From positions 83,930 to 147,929 of the forward strand of contig PKYN01000016.1 in assembly GCA_003132665.1 (NCBI GenBank): a stretch of DNA of 64,000 nucleotides, given 5' to 3'. The stretch comes from Actinomycetota bacterium (GTDB lineage Bacteria > Actinomycetota > Thermoleophilia > Gaiellales > Gaiellaceae). Shown here piece after piece: positions 27,382 to 34,934 of this stretch; within the stretch, counting starts at the first letter, position 1, and each line of letters begins with the position of its first letter. Both the position numbers and the translations under genes were made by a program. Below the pieces are notes generated by a model that saw only the letters and a program-made list of their open reading frames with translations, was not told where the DNA came from and did not search any database.

Positions 27382-27602
27382 GATCCCTTCGGATGAGCGC
27401 GAGCGAGAAGCTCGCGACCTTGCTTGAGTAGCTCCTCGGCCGCAGCATCCTCGGGGCCGAGCTCCAGCAGCGTACCGTCAGAGAAGTAGAAGCCTGCTCG
27501 TTCACGCGGCTCCGACTGCAGTTGCTGACGCATGTAAAAGGCGCCGGCGACCGAGCCGGCGGCGACGACCAGACCGGCGATGACCTTATTGCGTCGCGTC
27601 AT
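27378..27602 (-). CDS. Small single-span membrane protein upstream of pyrE
   Basis: 74 aa. MTRRNKVIAGLVVAAGSVAG is a positively charged start followed by a membrane helix; the rest is an acidic, soluble tail (FYFSDGTLLELGPEDAAAEE). The start overlaps the previous gene by 17 nt and the stop overlaps pyrE by 4 nt (ATGA). Not recognised. Confidence 0.65.
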   Translation of the reverse strand: MTRRNKVIAGLVVAAGSVAGAFYMRQQLQSEPRERAGFYFSDGTLLELGPEDAAAEELLKQGRELLARAHPKGS

Positions 27603-28050
27603 CGGCGTCCTTCCTGGCACTCGAACTCGTATCGTCGCCGCTCGCAGTGTCCTTCGCGACCGTCGCCTGAATAGCCTTGCCGATCCCGCGCCAGCGCCGC
27701 TTCGGCTTGCTCTCGTCGAGCTTTCTGAGACAAGCTCTGAGCTCGAAGAAGGCGAGCCCGGCAATGGGATCGGGAGAGGTAAATGCCAGGATGCGCAGAT
27801 CGCCCTCGCGGACGAGAAGGAGGCTACCCTCGGAATAGGCCAGCTCGACCTGAATCGGCTCGCCCCGTTCGGGGCCGCCGACCTGCACTGTGCAGGCGAG
27901 CAGCGCGGCGGCGCCGAAGGCCAGCGACTCGGCCGTCGGCCGATCCGAGAGCGTGGCCTCGACCAGCTCTCCGCGAGCGTCGAAGATCAGCGCGAGCTCG
28001 ATCTGCGATGAGATCTCGGTTAGCTCGGCGAGTGCCTGCCCGGCGTCCAT
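27586..28050 (-). CDS. Roadblock/LC7-like protein
   Basis: 154 aa. The first 110 residues (LTEISSQIELALIFDARGEL, LAFGAAALLACTV, VELAYSEGSLLLVRE) have the length and pattern of a Roadblock/LC7 domain, which in bacteria dimerises and often partners small GTPases such as MglA. The C-terminal 40 residues are basic then acidic and disordered. No MglA-like GTPase is in the window, so the partner is unknown. Heads a small operon with the 74-aa protein and pyrE. Confidence 0.6.
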   Translation of the reverse strand: MDAGQALAELTEISSQIELALIFDARGELVEATLSDRPTAESLAFGAAALLACTVQVGGPERGEPIQVELAYSEGSLLLVREGDLRILAFTSPDPIAGLAFFELRACLRKLDESKPKRRWRGIGKAIQATVAKDTASGDDTSSSARKDADDATQ

Positions 28051-28188
28051 ACGCGCGCCGAACGTAGCAGCTAGTGGACGCCGCCGCGAGGACCGACTTG
28101 CCGGACCGCGCCCGCTTACCGATGCTTAGTTCGCGCCGTCGCCGAGCACGAGTTGCTCCCCCGAGAGGCCGCCGAGCAGGGATACTGA

Positions 28189-29136
28189 TTGTCGATGCGG
28201 GTACGAAAACGCAGCCTGTTCCAGAAGTTCTTCGCCGATCGCGGCACACATCTGGCGGCGATGATCGCCTACTTCGCGCTGCTCTCGCTGGTGCCCATGC
28301 TCTTCCTCGCGCTGTCGCTGCTCGGGTTCATAGGCCAGCAAGGCCAGGAGAACAGCCTCGTCAGCGCGCTCAAGCACATCTTCCCGGGCAACTCGGTCGG
28401 GTCGATTAAAACCGCGGTCGAACGCATCCAGGACAGCGCCACCGCACTCGGCATCATCGGCGGCGCCGTGCTGCTGTGGAGCTCGCTCTCTCTTTTCAGC
28501 GTGCTCGAGTCGGCCTTCAACATCGTCTACGGGCGCCCGAACCGCTCCTTCCTGCACGGCAAGGCGCTCGCCTTCCTGCTGTTGGTTTCATCGCTCGTGA
28601 CCCTCATCGCCTCGCTACTCGCCGGCTCGCTCGGCGTCTATCTGCTGCGGCGCTTCGCCGGCGACTTCCTCGGCAATCCCTATATCGCCTACCCGTTGAG
28701 CGCGATCGTGGAGTTCGCGGGGTTACTCCTGTTCCTCGTCACCGCTTACTACGTGCTCACGAATGTGCAACTAAAGCTCCGGGACGTCATCCCGGGGGCC
28801 ATCACGGCTGCCGCCATCCTGGCCGCCACCTTCCAGATCCTGCCCTTCTTCCTCGACAATCTCGTGTCGCACGATCTTGTCGTGTTGCGCTATCTCGGCG
28901 GTCCGGTGATCCTGCTCTTCTGGCTCTATTTGATGGCCAACGTCTTCGTCTTCGGCGCCGAGGTCAACTGGTGGGTGGCTCAGCGTCGCCAGGCACAGGC
29001 AATCGCCTCGCCACCCCCGAAGCCGCTGGCGACGGATGGCGAGGTGACCGCCATCCTCGAGCCTGAGCCGAAGCCGCAGCCCGACGATGCACCCGCGTCG
29101 CCGGGTACGGAGCCGACCGCGTCCGATCTGCGCTAG
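28189..29136 (+). CDS. YihY/BrkB-family membrane protein
   Basis: 315 aa. Residues 1-270 hold six hydrophobic helices with MIAYFALLSLVPMLFLALS, YYVLTNVQLKLRDVIPGA and LFWLYLMANVFVFGAEVNWW, the hallmarks of the YihY/virulence factor BrkB family (historically misnamed RNase BN). The C-terminal 45 residues are Pro/Glu-rich and disordered. The TTG at 28189 has AGGGA six bases upstream; an in-frame ATG at 28195 is the alternative. Divergent from the roadblock operon. Confidence 0.88.
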   Translation: MSMRVRKRSLFQKFFADRGTHLAAMIAYFALLSLVPMLFLALSLLGFIGQQGQENSLVSALKHIFPGNSVGSIKTAVERIQDSATALGIIGGAVLLWSSLSLFSVLESAFNIVYGRPNRSFLHGKALAFLLLVSSLVTLIASLLAGSLGVYLLRRFAGDFLGNPYIAYPLSAIVEFAGLLLFLVTAYYVLTNVQLKLRDVIPGAITAAAILAATFQILPFFLDNLVSHDLVVLRYLGGPVILLFWLYLMANVFVFGAEVNWWVAQRRQAQAIASPPPKPLATDGEVTAILEPEPKPQPDDAPASPGTEPTASDLR

Positions 29137-29705
29137 GAGCCGAGCGCCTCGAGCAGTGCTCTCGCCGCCCTGGCCCGGTGTGAGTTCCCGCGCTTCCAGG
29201 CATTGCCGAGCTCGGCCACGGTTCGTTCCTTGCCCTCGGGGAGAAAGACAGGGTCGTAGCCGAATCCTTCGCTCCCGCGAGGCTGGTGGCCGATCCGGCC
29301 CAGGAGGGTGCCGCTACCGCGTAGCTCTTCGCCGTGGGGCGAGATCGCAACCAGCTCGGAGATGTAGCGGGCGCGCCGACCCTCGCCCTCGATACCCTCG
29401 AGCGCCGTGAGCATGCGGCCGACCGGGTCGTCGCCGCCGAAGCGCGCCGAGAACACTCCCGGCCCCCAATCGAGCGCGGCGACCTCGATGCCCGAGTCCT
29501 CGCCGATGACCCAGAGCGGCCGTTTCTCGAGCGAACGCCCGTAGTGAGCCTTTCCGTGGGCGTTCTCGTAATAGCTGGTGCCCGTCTCGGGCGGGAAGGT
29601 GCCGGCTATCAACGGCTCGACCCGCCAGCCCGGCAGCAGCTGCTCGAGCTCGCGGGCCTTGTCGGGGTTGCGCGAGGCGAAGACAGCGCTACTCAATGCA
29701 CCCAC
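29133..29705 (-). CDS. rdgB: XTP/dITP pyrophosphatase (RdgB/HAM1)
   Basis: 190-aa house-cleaning enzyme that hydrolyses non-canonical purine nucleoside triphosphates. FASRNPDKARELEQLL at the start, GEDSGIEVAALDWGPGVFSARF and GSEGFGYDPVFLP are the family signatures. The usual VFATGN start is FASRNP here. It overlaps mgtC by 13 nt and converges on yihY with a 4-nt overlap. Confidence 0.93.
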   Translation of the reverse strand: MGALSSAVFASRNPDKARELEQLLPGWRVEPLIAGTFPPETGTSYYENAHGKAHYGRSLEKRPLWVIGEDSGIEVAALDWGPGVFSARFGGDDPVGRMLTALEGIEGEGRRARYISELVAISPHGEELRGSGTLLGRIGHQPRGSEGFGYDPVFLPEGKERTVAELGNAWKRGNSHRARAARALLEALGS

Positions 29706-30373
29706 TGGGCTCCGGTCACGCCCTCGATCGCCAGCAGGCCGTTGATGAGCTCGACCATGCGTGCGTCTCGCTCGAGCTCAACATCCGTGACTACTTTCCT
29801 GCGCCCCTCTTCGTCGCTGACCTGCACACCGATCAGCACGGCCCGGCTGCTCTCCAGATAGCGCAGCACCGTGGCGGCGTCCGAGCCGAGCTTCAGATCG
29901 ACGACGATGTGGGCGGAGCTCGTCCTGAGCCGGTCGATGTAGCGGCGCTCGAAGATGCGCAGCGGCCAGAGCACGATCAGCGTCACTCCCGTGGCCAGGG
30001 CGGCAACGGAGTAGAAACCGGTCGCGGCGGTCATCCCGACCGCGGCCGACATCCAGAGCGTCGCGGCGGTCGTCAGGCCATGCACGCTGATGCCCTGGCG
30101 CATGATGGCGCCGGCGCCGAGAAAGCCGATACCGGTCACGACTTGAGCGGCGATGCGAGTCGGGTCGTAGCTGACACCGTTGCCGAACTTGAAGCCCGTC
30201 CAGGCGTAGGCCGAGACGATCGTGAAAAGGGCGGAGCCGAGTGAGACCAGAAGATGAGTGCGCAGCCCGGCGTAGCGATCGCGCAGCTCTCGCTCGATGC
30301 CGATCGCGCCGCCCAGTCCAGCGGCAAGTGCCAGGCGAGCCAGAGCCTCTGCCCATCCGAGGTGCGGGAGCAC
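29693..30373 (-). CDS. MgtC/SapB-family membrane protein
   Basis: 226 aa from a GTG. Helices at the N-terminus contain LAAGLGGAIGIERELRDRYAG, then AAQVVTGIGFLGAGAIMR and GLTTAATLWMSAAVGM, diagnostic for MgtC/SapB. The C-terminal 80 residues form an ACT-like soluble domain. Family members influence Mg and ATP homeostasis; no transporter is adjacent. Coupled to rdgB by overlap. Confidence 0.9.
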   Translation of the reverse strand: MLPHLGWAEALARLALAAGLGGAIGIERELRDRYAGLRTHLLVSLGSALFTIVSAYAWTGFKFGNGVSYDPTRIAAQVVTGIGFLGAGAIMRQGISVHGLTTAATLWMSAAVGMTAATGFYSVAALATGVTLIVLWPLRIFERRYIDRLRTSSAHIVVDLKLGSDAATVLRYLESSRAVLIGVQVSDEEGRRKVVTDVELERDARMVELINGLLAIEGVTGAQWVH

Positions 30374-30786
30374 CCCGGTATCTTGACCCCGACGGCGGAC
30401 ACGACCGCCGAAAGTCCGCCCTCCCGCGGAGGGCGGTGCGCAGCGTCTCTCCTAAGGAATTCTCGGGGTTCGGGCGCCTTGACCACCCCCCCACCGAGCG
30501 CGGAACGGAATGAAGACCCGTCGACTGGGTGCGATCGGTGGATGCGAGGCTAGGACGCAGCGTCGCGTTCGTAGCCGGCGGCTACGGGCGCGACCGAGAA
30601 CAACGCATCGCGCCGCCGAGCGCGGCCAGGCGGTGGAGTGTTTCGTTTCGCTCCGCGCTCAGACAGACCCTCCTACGGGGCGTAACGCGGTATCGAGAAG
30701 GATCACTCGCGCAAGTAACGGCTTCGTGCCAATTCAGCGCTCGGTGCGAGCGCACGCGGCGGTGGGGTACTTCCCCTCGGCTGGCC
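30374..30786. other. 413-bp intergenic region with repeats
   Basis: Between mgtC and rph. It holds a 9-bp-stem hairpin (30416-30436, CCGCCCTCC/GGAGGGCGG, three-base loop), a short module shared with the murI upstream region (30463-30488) and the structured repeat copy A (30507-30649). From 30650 to 30786 I see no feature. Confidence 0.7.
30507..30649 (+). repeat. Structured dispersed repeat, copy A
   Basis: 143 bp closely matching 37281-37422. The element starts GGAATGAAGACC and ends AGTGTTTCGTTTC. Its centre folds as GTCGCG-TT-CGTAGCC-GGC-GGCTACG-GG-CGCGAC, a continuous helix if the T/G positions wobble as RNA; outside it GATGCG can pair with CGCATC. A second conserved hairpin is CCGCC...GGCGG. 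It lies between the minus-strand genes rph and mgtC. Confidence 0.8.
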
Positions 30787-31500
30787 CTACGACGAGGCGG
30801 CGCGCAGTGTTTCTTCCTGCGCCGATTTGATCAGCTCGGCGCCGCGCGTGGCCAGGGCGAGAAGCTCATCAAGCTCCTCGCGGTGGAAGGGCGCGGTCTC
30901 GGCGGTCGCCTGCACCTCGATCAGGCGCCCGTCGCCGGTCATGACGTAGTTCATGTCCACGTCGGCCCCGGAGTCTTCGGCGTAGTCGAGATCGAGCAGC
31001 TTCTCGCCGCCAACTATCCCAACCGAGACCGCGGCCACCGAGTCGGTCAGCACGCGGCCGAGGCCGAAATGCTGGAGCGCGCGACTCGCGGCGAGATAGG
31101 CGCCCGAGATGGAGGCGCAGCGCGTGCCGCCGTCGGCCTGGAGCACGTCGCAGTCGAGCCAGATCGTGCGCTCGCCGAGCGCCTCGAGGTCGGCGACCGC
31201 GCGCAGCGAGCGCCCGATCAGGCGCTGGATCTCGACCGTGCGTCCCTTCTGCTTGCCCTCGCTTGCCTCGCGCGAGGTGCGCGAACCGGTCGAGGCCGGC
31301 AGGAGCGAGTACTCCGCGGTGAGCCAGCCGCGGCTTTGGCCTTTCAGCCAGCGGGGAACGCCCTCCTGAATCGAGGCGGTGCACAGAACGATCGTGCGAC
31401 CCTGGGCGAACAGCACCGAGCCGTGCGGCTGCTCGAGGAAGTCGCACTCGATCTTGAGCGGCCGAAGCGCGTCCGAGCGCCGGTTGTCGGCTCTACTCAC
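30787..31500 (-). CDS. rph: Ribonuclease PH
   Basis: 237-aa phosphorolytic 3'-5' exoribonuclease that trims tRNA precursors. [17 protein letters not shown] (phosphate site area), [13 protein letters not shown] and [23 protein letters not shown] are diagnostic. The GTG at 31500 (VSRADNRR) overlaps the murI stop by GTGA; the first residues of most family members (RxDGR..) are represented by [11 protein letters not shown]. The longer frame reading into murI is rejected. Confidence 0.95.
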   Translation of the reverse strand: MSRADNRRSDALRPLKIECDFLEQPHGSVLFAQGRTIVLCTASIQEGVPRWLKGQSRGWLTAEYSLLPASTGSRTSREASEGKQKGRTVEIQRLIGRSLRAVADLEALGERTIWLDCDVLQADGGTRCASISGAYLAASRALQHFGLGRVLTDSVAAVSVGIVGGEKLLDLDYAEDSGADVDMNYVMTGDGRLIEVQATAETAPFHREELDELLALATRGAELIKSAQEETLRAASS

Positions 31501-32315
31501 GCGGGCGCTCCCAGCCCGGCCAGCGAGACGGACTCGACTTCGGCGATCGGGAACTGCAGGAAGCGCTCGCCCATGAGCCTGAACTGCTCGGGCTCGCCGG
31601 TGGTGATGAAGCGGCAGACGCCGTCGCGCTCGCTCGTGCGGGCAAATCCCTTCCGAGCCAGCGTCTCGGCGACCTTGCGCGCCGTCTCCTCGGCCGAGAA
31701 GACCAGCGTCACCCCGCGCCCGAAGGCGCGTTCGAGCACGTGGCGGATGAGCGGGTAGTGCGTACAGCCGAGGATCACGGTGTCGACATCGTCCTGTTTG
31801 AGCGTCCCAGCGTAGGCGCGGACCGCATCGACGGTGCCGGCGCCGTAGGGCGTGTCGCTCTCGATCAGCTCGGCCAGGCGCGGGCAAGCGAGTGGAAAGA
31901 AGCTCACACCGGCATCGAGTGAACGAATAAGTGACGCGTAGCGGCCAGCCTCGACCGTGGCCTCGGTGGCGAGCAAGCCGATACGGCGATTGCGCGTTGC
32001 CTGCACGGCCGCCTCGGCCTCGGGCGCGATCACGCCGACGACCGGGACATCGAGCTCGGCCTGTAGGTCGGCAAGCGCCGCCGAGGTGGCGGAGTTGCAG
32101 GCCACGACCACCATCTTCACGCCCTGGCGCTCGAGAAAGCGCCCGATCTCGAGCGCGAAGCCGCGGATCTCATCCAGCGGCCGCGGTCCGTAGGGGAAGC
32201 GACCCGTGTCGCCCAGGTAGACGAAGTCCTCGTTCGGCATCGTCACCAGGCACTCGTGCAGAACGGTCAGCCCGCCCATGCCGGAGTCGAAGATCGCAAT
32301 CGGTCGCCCGTCCAT
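31497..32315 (-). CDS. murI: Glutamate racemase
   Basis: 272 aa; makes D-glutamate for peptidoglycan. [14 protein letters not shown] (residues 8-21), the first catalytic Cys73 in [11 protein letters not shown], and the second in LGCTHYPLI are present. The ATG at 32315 fits the family start; there is no Shine-Dalgarno, but TAGAAT lies 8 bp upstream, suggesting a leaderless transcript. Coupled to rph. Confidence 0.95.
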   Translation of the reverse strand: MDGRPIAIFDSGMGGLTVLHECLVTMPNEDFVYLGDTGRFPYGPRPLDEIRGFALEIGRFLERQGVKMVVVACNSATSAALADLQAELDVPVVGVIAPEAEAAVQATRNRRIGLLATEATVEAGRYASLIRSLDAGVSFFPLACPRLAELIESDTPYGAGTVDAVRAYAGTLKQDDVDTVILGCTHYPLIRHVLERAFGRGVTLVFSAEETARKVAETLARKGFARTSERDGVCRFITTGEPEQFRLMGERFLQFPIAEVESVSLAGLGAPA

Positions 32316-32323
32316 CGAGTTCG

Positions 32324-32329
32324 ATTCTA
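32324..32329 (-). promoter_or_regulatory. Candidate -10 box for leaderless murI transcript
   Basis: The minus strand reads TAGAAT, ending 8 bp before the murI ATG, so transcription would begin at or within a base of the start codon. No Shine-Dalgarno lies between. The -35 region is not recognisable. Confidence 0.45.
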
Positions 32330-32340
32330 GTGAACGGCTT

Positions 32341-32408
32341 TTCGGGGTACGGGCGCCTTTGCCCACCCGCCACCCCCACCCTCCCACGGGGCGGGGAACG
32401 GTATCAAG
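32341..32408 (+). repeat. Degenerate relative of the copy A left flank
   Basis: TCGGGGTACGGGCGCCTT at 32342-32359 matches 30463-30480 with one change, and GGGGAACGGTATCAAG at 32393-32408 resembles the GGAACGGAATGAAG at the boundary of copy A. A different pyrimidine-rich filler lies between. It sits just upstream of murI. Confidence 0.45.
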
Positions 32409-32518
32409 CAAAAACACCTGTAAATGCACGCATTATGTGCCGAGTCAACAGCTTTCGATAACGGCGCGCCGACGACAACTACGAACGAAAAGAGCACGAG
32501 CGGGCATATCGTCTACCC

Positions 32519-33550
32519 ATGACCCCGGTGCGCATCGGAACCTGCTCCTTCGCCGACGAGGCGCTGCTGAAGAACTGGTACCCGCGCGGCCTGGCCTCGA
32601 AAGACAGGCTCCGCTACTACGCTGCGCACTTCGACACGGTCGAGGTCGACTCGACCTTCTACCGGCTGCCCGAGGCGGGCATGAGCGCCGGCTGGGTCGA
32701 GCGCACGCCGCCCGGCTTCACCTTCCACGTCAAGGCCTTTGGGCTGATGACCAGGCACCCGCTGCGCTGCGAGCAGCTGCCAGCGGATCTCCGCGCGGCG
32801 ACCGACGCCGACGAGCGTGGGCGCGTCTTTCATCCCTCCGAGGAGCTCCGCGCCGAGGTCTTCCACCGCTTCCTCAACGGAATCGCACCGCTGGCCGATG
32901 CGGGCAAGCTGGGCGGCATCCTCTTCCAGCTCCCGCCCTACGTCGTCTGTAAGGAGTCGTCCTTCGACTACCTGGCCTGGGCGGGAAAGCGACTCGCGGG
33001 CTTCACCGTGCTGGTCGAGTTCCGTCACCGAAGTTGGCTGGAGGAGGAGAATCTCGCCCGGACGCTCTCCTTCCTCGAGGAGCACGGGATGACGCTGGTG
33101 ATCGTCGATGCGCCGCGGCTCGAGGGCAAATCGGCGATCCCGACCATTGCCGCCCTCACCAGCAACGTCTCGTACGTTCGCTTCCACGGCCGCAACGCGG
33201 CCACCTGGCACAAACGCAGTGGCAGCGCGGCCGATCGCTTCGACTATCTCTACACGCGCGAGGAGCTGGCCGAATGGGTCGAGCCGCTGCGCGAGCTGAG
33301 CGGAAGCGCCGAGCAGCTCTTCGCCGTCTTCAACAACAACAACTCCAGCCCGCCGCCGGGAGCGCTACAACGGCCGCTCGCCCAGGCTCCGGCAAACGCG
33401 CTCATGCTTCGCCAGCTACTGCTCGAGGCGGAAGTGCCTGTTACGAGCGGGCTAGCCGATGCAGCGCTCGAGAAATCCGAGCAGTATCGGATTGACGGCA
33501 TCGGGTCGCTGGACGCTGACCAGGTGGTTCGCCCCGGGGACAATCACTAG
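32519..33550 (+). CDS. DUF72-family protein
   Basis: 343 aa. RIGTCSFADEALLKNWYPRG at the start, HFDTVEVDSTFYRLP (about residues 37-51), FTFHVKAFGLMT, GILFQLPP and the C-terminal AVFNNNNSS loop are the signatures of DUF72, a TIM-barrel family of unknown activity. The last 30 or so residues (after LRQLLLEAE) lie beyond the conserved domain and overlap the convergent hydrolase by 99 nt. A start at 32519 fits. Confidence 0.88.
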   Translation: MTPVRIGTCSFADEALLKNWYPRGLASKDRLRYYAAHFDTVEVDSTFYRLPEAGMSAGWVERTPPGFTFHVKAFGLMTRHPLRCEQLPADLRAATDADERGRVFHPSEELRAEVFHRFLNGIAPLADAGKLGGILFQLPPYVVCKESSFDYLAWAGKRLAGFTVLVEFRHRSWLEEENLARTLSFLEEHGMTLVIVDAPRLEGKSAIPTIAALTSNVSYVRFHGRNAATWHKRSGSAADRFDYLYTREELAEWVEPLRELSGSAEQLFAVFNNNNSSPPPGALQRPLAQAPANALMLRQLLLEAEVPVTSGLADAALEKSEQYRIDGIGSLDADQVVRPGDNH

Positions 33551-34147
33551 CTCGCCCTCCGGCGCCAGCTCGATCAGCTTTTTCGACTCGGCGATCACGC
33601 CCTCGTCGCGCTCGCCGGCGATCGCCAGCAGCGGGCAGGGAAGCGACCTGACGACATCGTTCGTGTCCTCGCGTCCGATCATGGCGACCAGTTCCTGAAC
33701 AACGCCCTCGGCGTCCAGACTCGCGACGGAATCGGCCAGCCGCTTCGACAGCGCCGGGTCGGCGTCAGCGCCGATCGCGAACTCGCGCATCGCCCGCCAC
33801 TGCGCGAGCGGGCCTCCCTCGCGCACTCGAGCGATCGACTCGTCGCGCCAGACCTTTCCCTCCGGAGGGTCGGCCGAGGCGTGCGAGCCGACGAGCACCA
33901 GCCCGCGCAGACGCTCCGGCGCGCGCTTGGCGATGGCGAGCGCGCAGTAGCCGCCCATCGAGGCGCCGATCAGGGCGAGGTCGCCGTCGATCTCGGCTAG
34001 CAGCTGCTCGGCCCAGCCGTCGATCGATTCGCCGCGCCCCACCAGACAGGGCACCTGTACGTCGTAGCCGCTGAGCGCCTCGAGCTGGGGCTCCCACATC
34101 TCGGGGCCGACGGGAAAGGCGTGAAGAAGAAGAACGGTCGTACCCAT
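33452..34147 (-). CDS. Alpha/beta hydrolase
   Basis: 231 aa from the ATG at 34147. LLLHAFPVGPEMWEPQLEAL gives the oxyanion-hole strand, GASMGGYCALAIA the nucleophile elbow (Ser in GxSxG), and GANHLV carries the catalytic His. An acid is likely the Asp in AGERDEGV. Substrate unknown. Its 3' end overlaps the DUF72 gene by 99 nt on the opposite strand. Confidence 0.87.
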   Translation of the reverse strand: MGTTVLLLHAFPVGPEMWEPQLEALSGYDVQVPCLVGRGESIDGWAEQLLAEIDGDLALIGASMGGYCALAIAKRAPERLRGLVLVGSHASADPPEGKVWRDESIARVREGGPLAQWRAMREFAIGADADPALSKRLADSVASLDAEGVVQELVAMIGREDTNDVVRSLPCPLLAIAGERDEGVIAESKKLIELAPEGELVIVPGANHLVSVQRPDAVNPILLGFLERCIG

Positions 34148-34277
34148 GCGTATCGCCTCCGTGCGTCTCAACTCGGTTACGGCTCGCTCGACCAGCGAAG
34201 GTTACCCAGCCGGGCGAGCGACGCGGAGGCCGGAGTGCCTCCCGGCAGCGTCCCGATCCAGGCGATCGCTCGGGGTA

Positions 34278-34895
34278 TCAGGCCGGGCGTTCGAGCGCCG
34301 CGGCGATCTGGTGAAAATCGCCGAAGGGCTCGTAGGGCGAGCCGATGGTGTCGAGATAGCGAGCCAGCCCGCAGCGAGCGAAGACGCGAGAGGAGGCGAG
34401 CGCCGGACAGCGGTCGGAGTACCCGTTGCCGACGTAGACAACCTCGCCCGGCGGCAGCTTCGGACGCTTGCAGCGCTCGCCGCAGACCGGGCAGATCTCT
34501 CCGCCGAAATGGACGCGCCAGCCGGACTCTCCATCCGAGACGAGCTCGTTGGCGAGCAGGTCCGCCTCGACGCCGAAGTGATCGAGCAGCGGCTGAATCA
34601 ACTGGCGAAGGTTGGAGGAAAGGAGCAGCGGCCGCTCGCGCTCGGCCAGCTCGAGAAAGCCGGGACGCAGCTCAACGTTCTCGAGCAACCAGTCGACGAC
34701 CTCGTCGAGAGGCGTCTTGATCGTTGCCATCTCGCTCGCCACCACGTGCTGGAGCGTCACCGGCAGCGGCTTGGAGTCGTCGATGAAAGCATCCGAGAAG
34801 CGATCGACCAGATCGGCGTCACCGAACTCGCGCACGATCAGATCCATCGTGTCGGAGACGGTCACCGTTCCGTCCCAGTCGATTACGAGCCGCAT
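34278..34895 (-). CDS. HAD-IB phosphatase, MtnX-like
   Basis: 205 aa. Motif I is VIDWDGTVTVSDT (residues 4-16, nucleophile Asp), motif II LLLSSNLRQL, motif IV VVYVGNGYSDRCPA. The insert GGEICPVCGERCKR has CxxC plus a third Cys just before motif III (KLPPGEVV), as in the MtnX/SerB-like group that act on sulfur-salvage or phosphorylated metabolites. The ATG at 34895 is preferred; 34901 is an alternative. Preceded by the CDF transporter on the same strand. Confidence 0.82.
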   Translation of the reverse strand: MRLVIDWDGTVTVSDTMDLIVREFGDADLVDRFSDAFIDDSKPLPVTLQHVVASEMATIKTPLDEVVDWLLENVELRPGFLELAERERPLLLSSNLRQLIQPLLDHFGVEADLLANELVSDGESGWRVHFGGEICPVCGERCKRPKLPPGEVVYVGNGYSDRCPALASSRVFARCGLARYLDTIGSPYEPFGDFHQIAAALERPA

Positions 34896-34934
34896 GTCCA
34901 CAGGCTATCCGCCGCGGTCTTTCTCGCGCCGAGC

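Noticed and set aside
30510..30830. Small ORF inside repeat copy A starting MKTRRLGAIGGC
   Set aside because: Copy B gives a similar first 17 residues but then diverges by frame; the conserved base pairing explains the similarity better than protein coding.
30787..31887. 366-aa version of RNase PH
   Set aside because: The first 129 residues read through murI; the GTG at 31500 with GTGA overlap is the true start.
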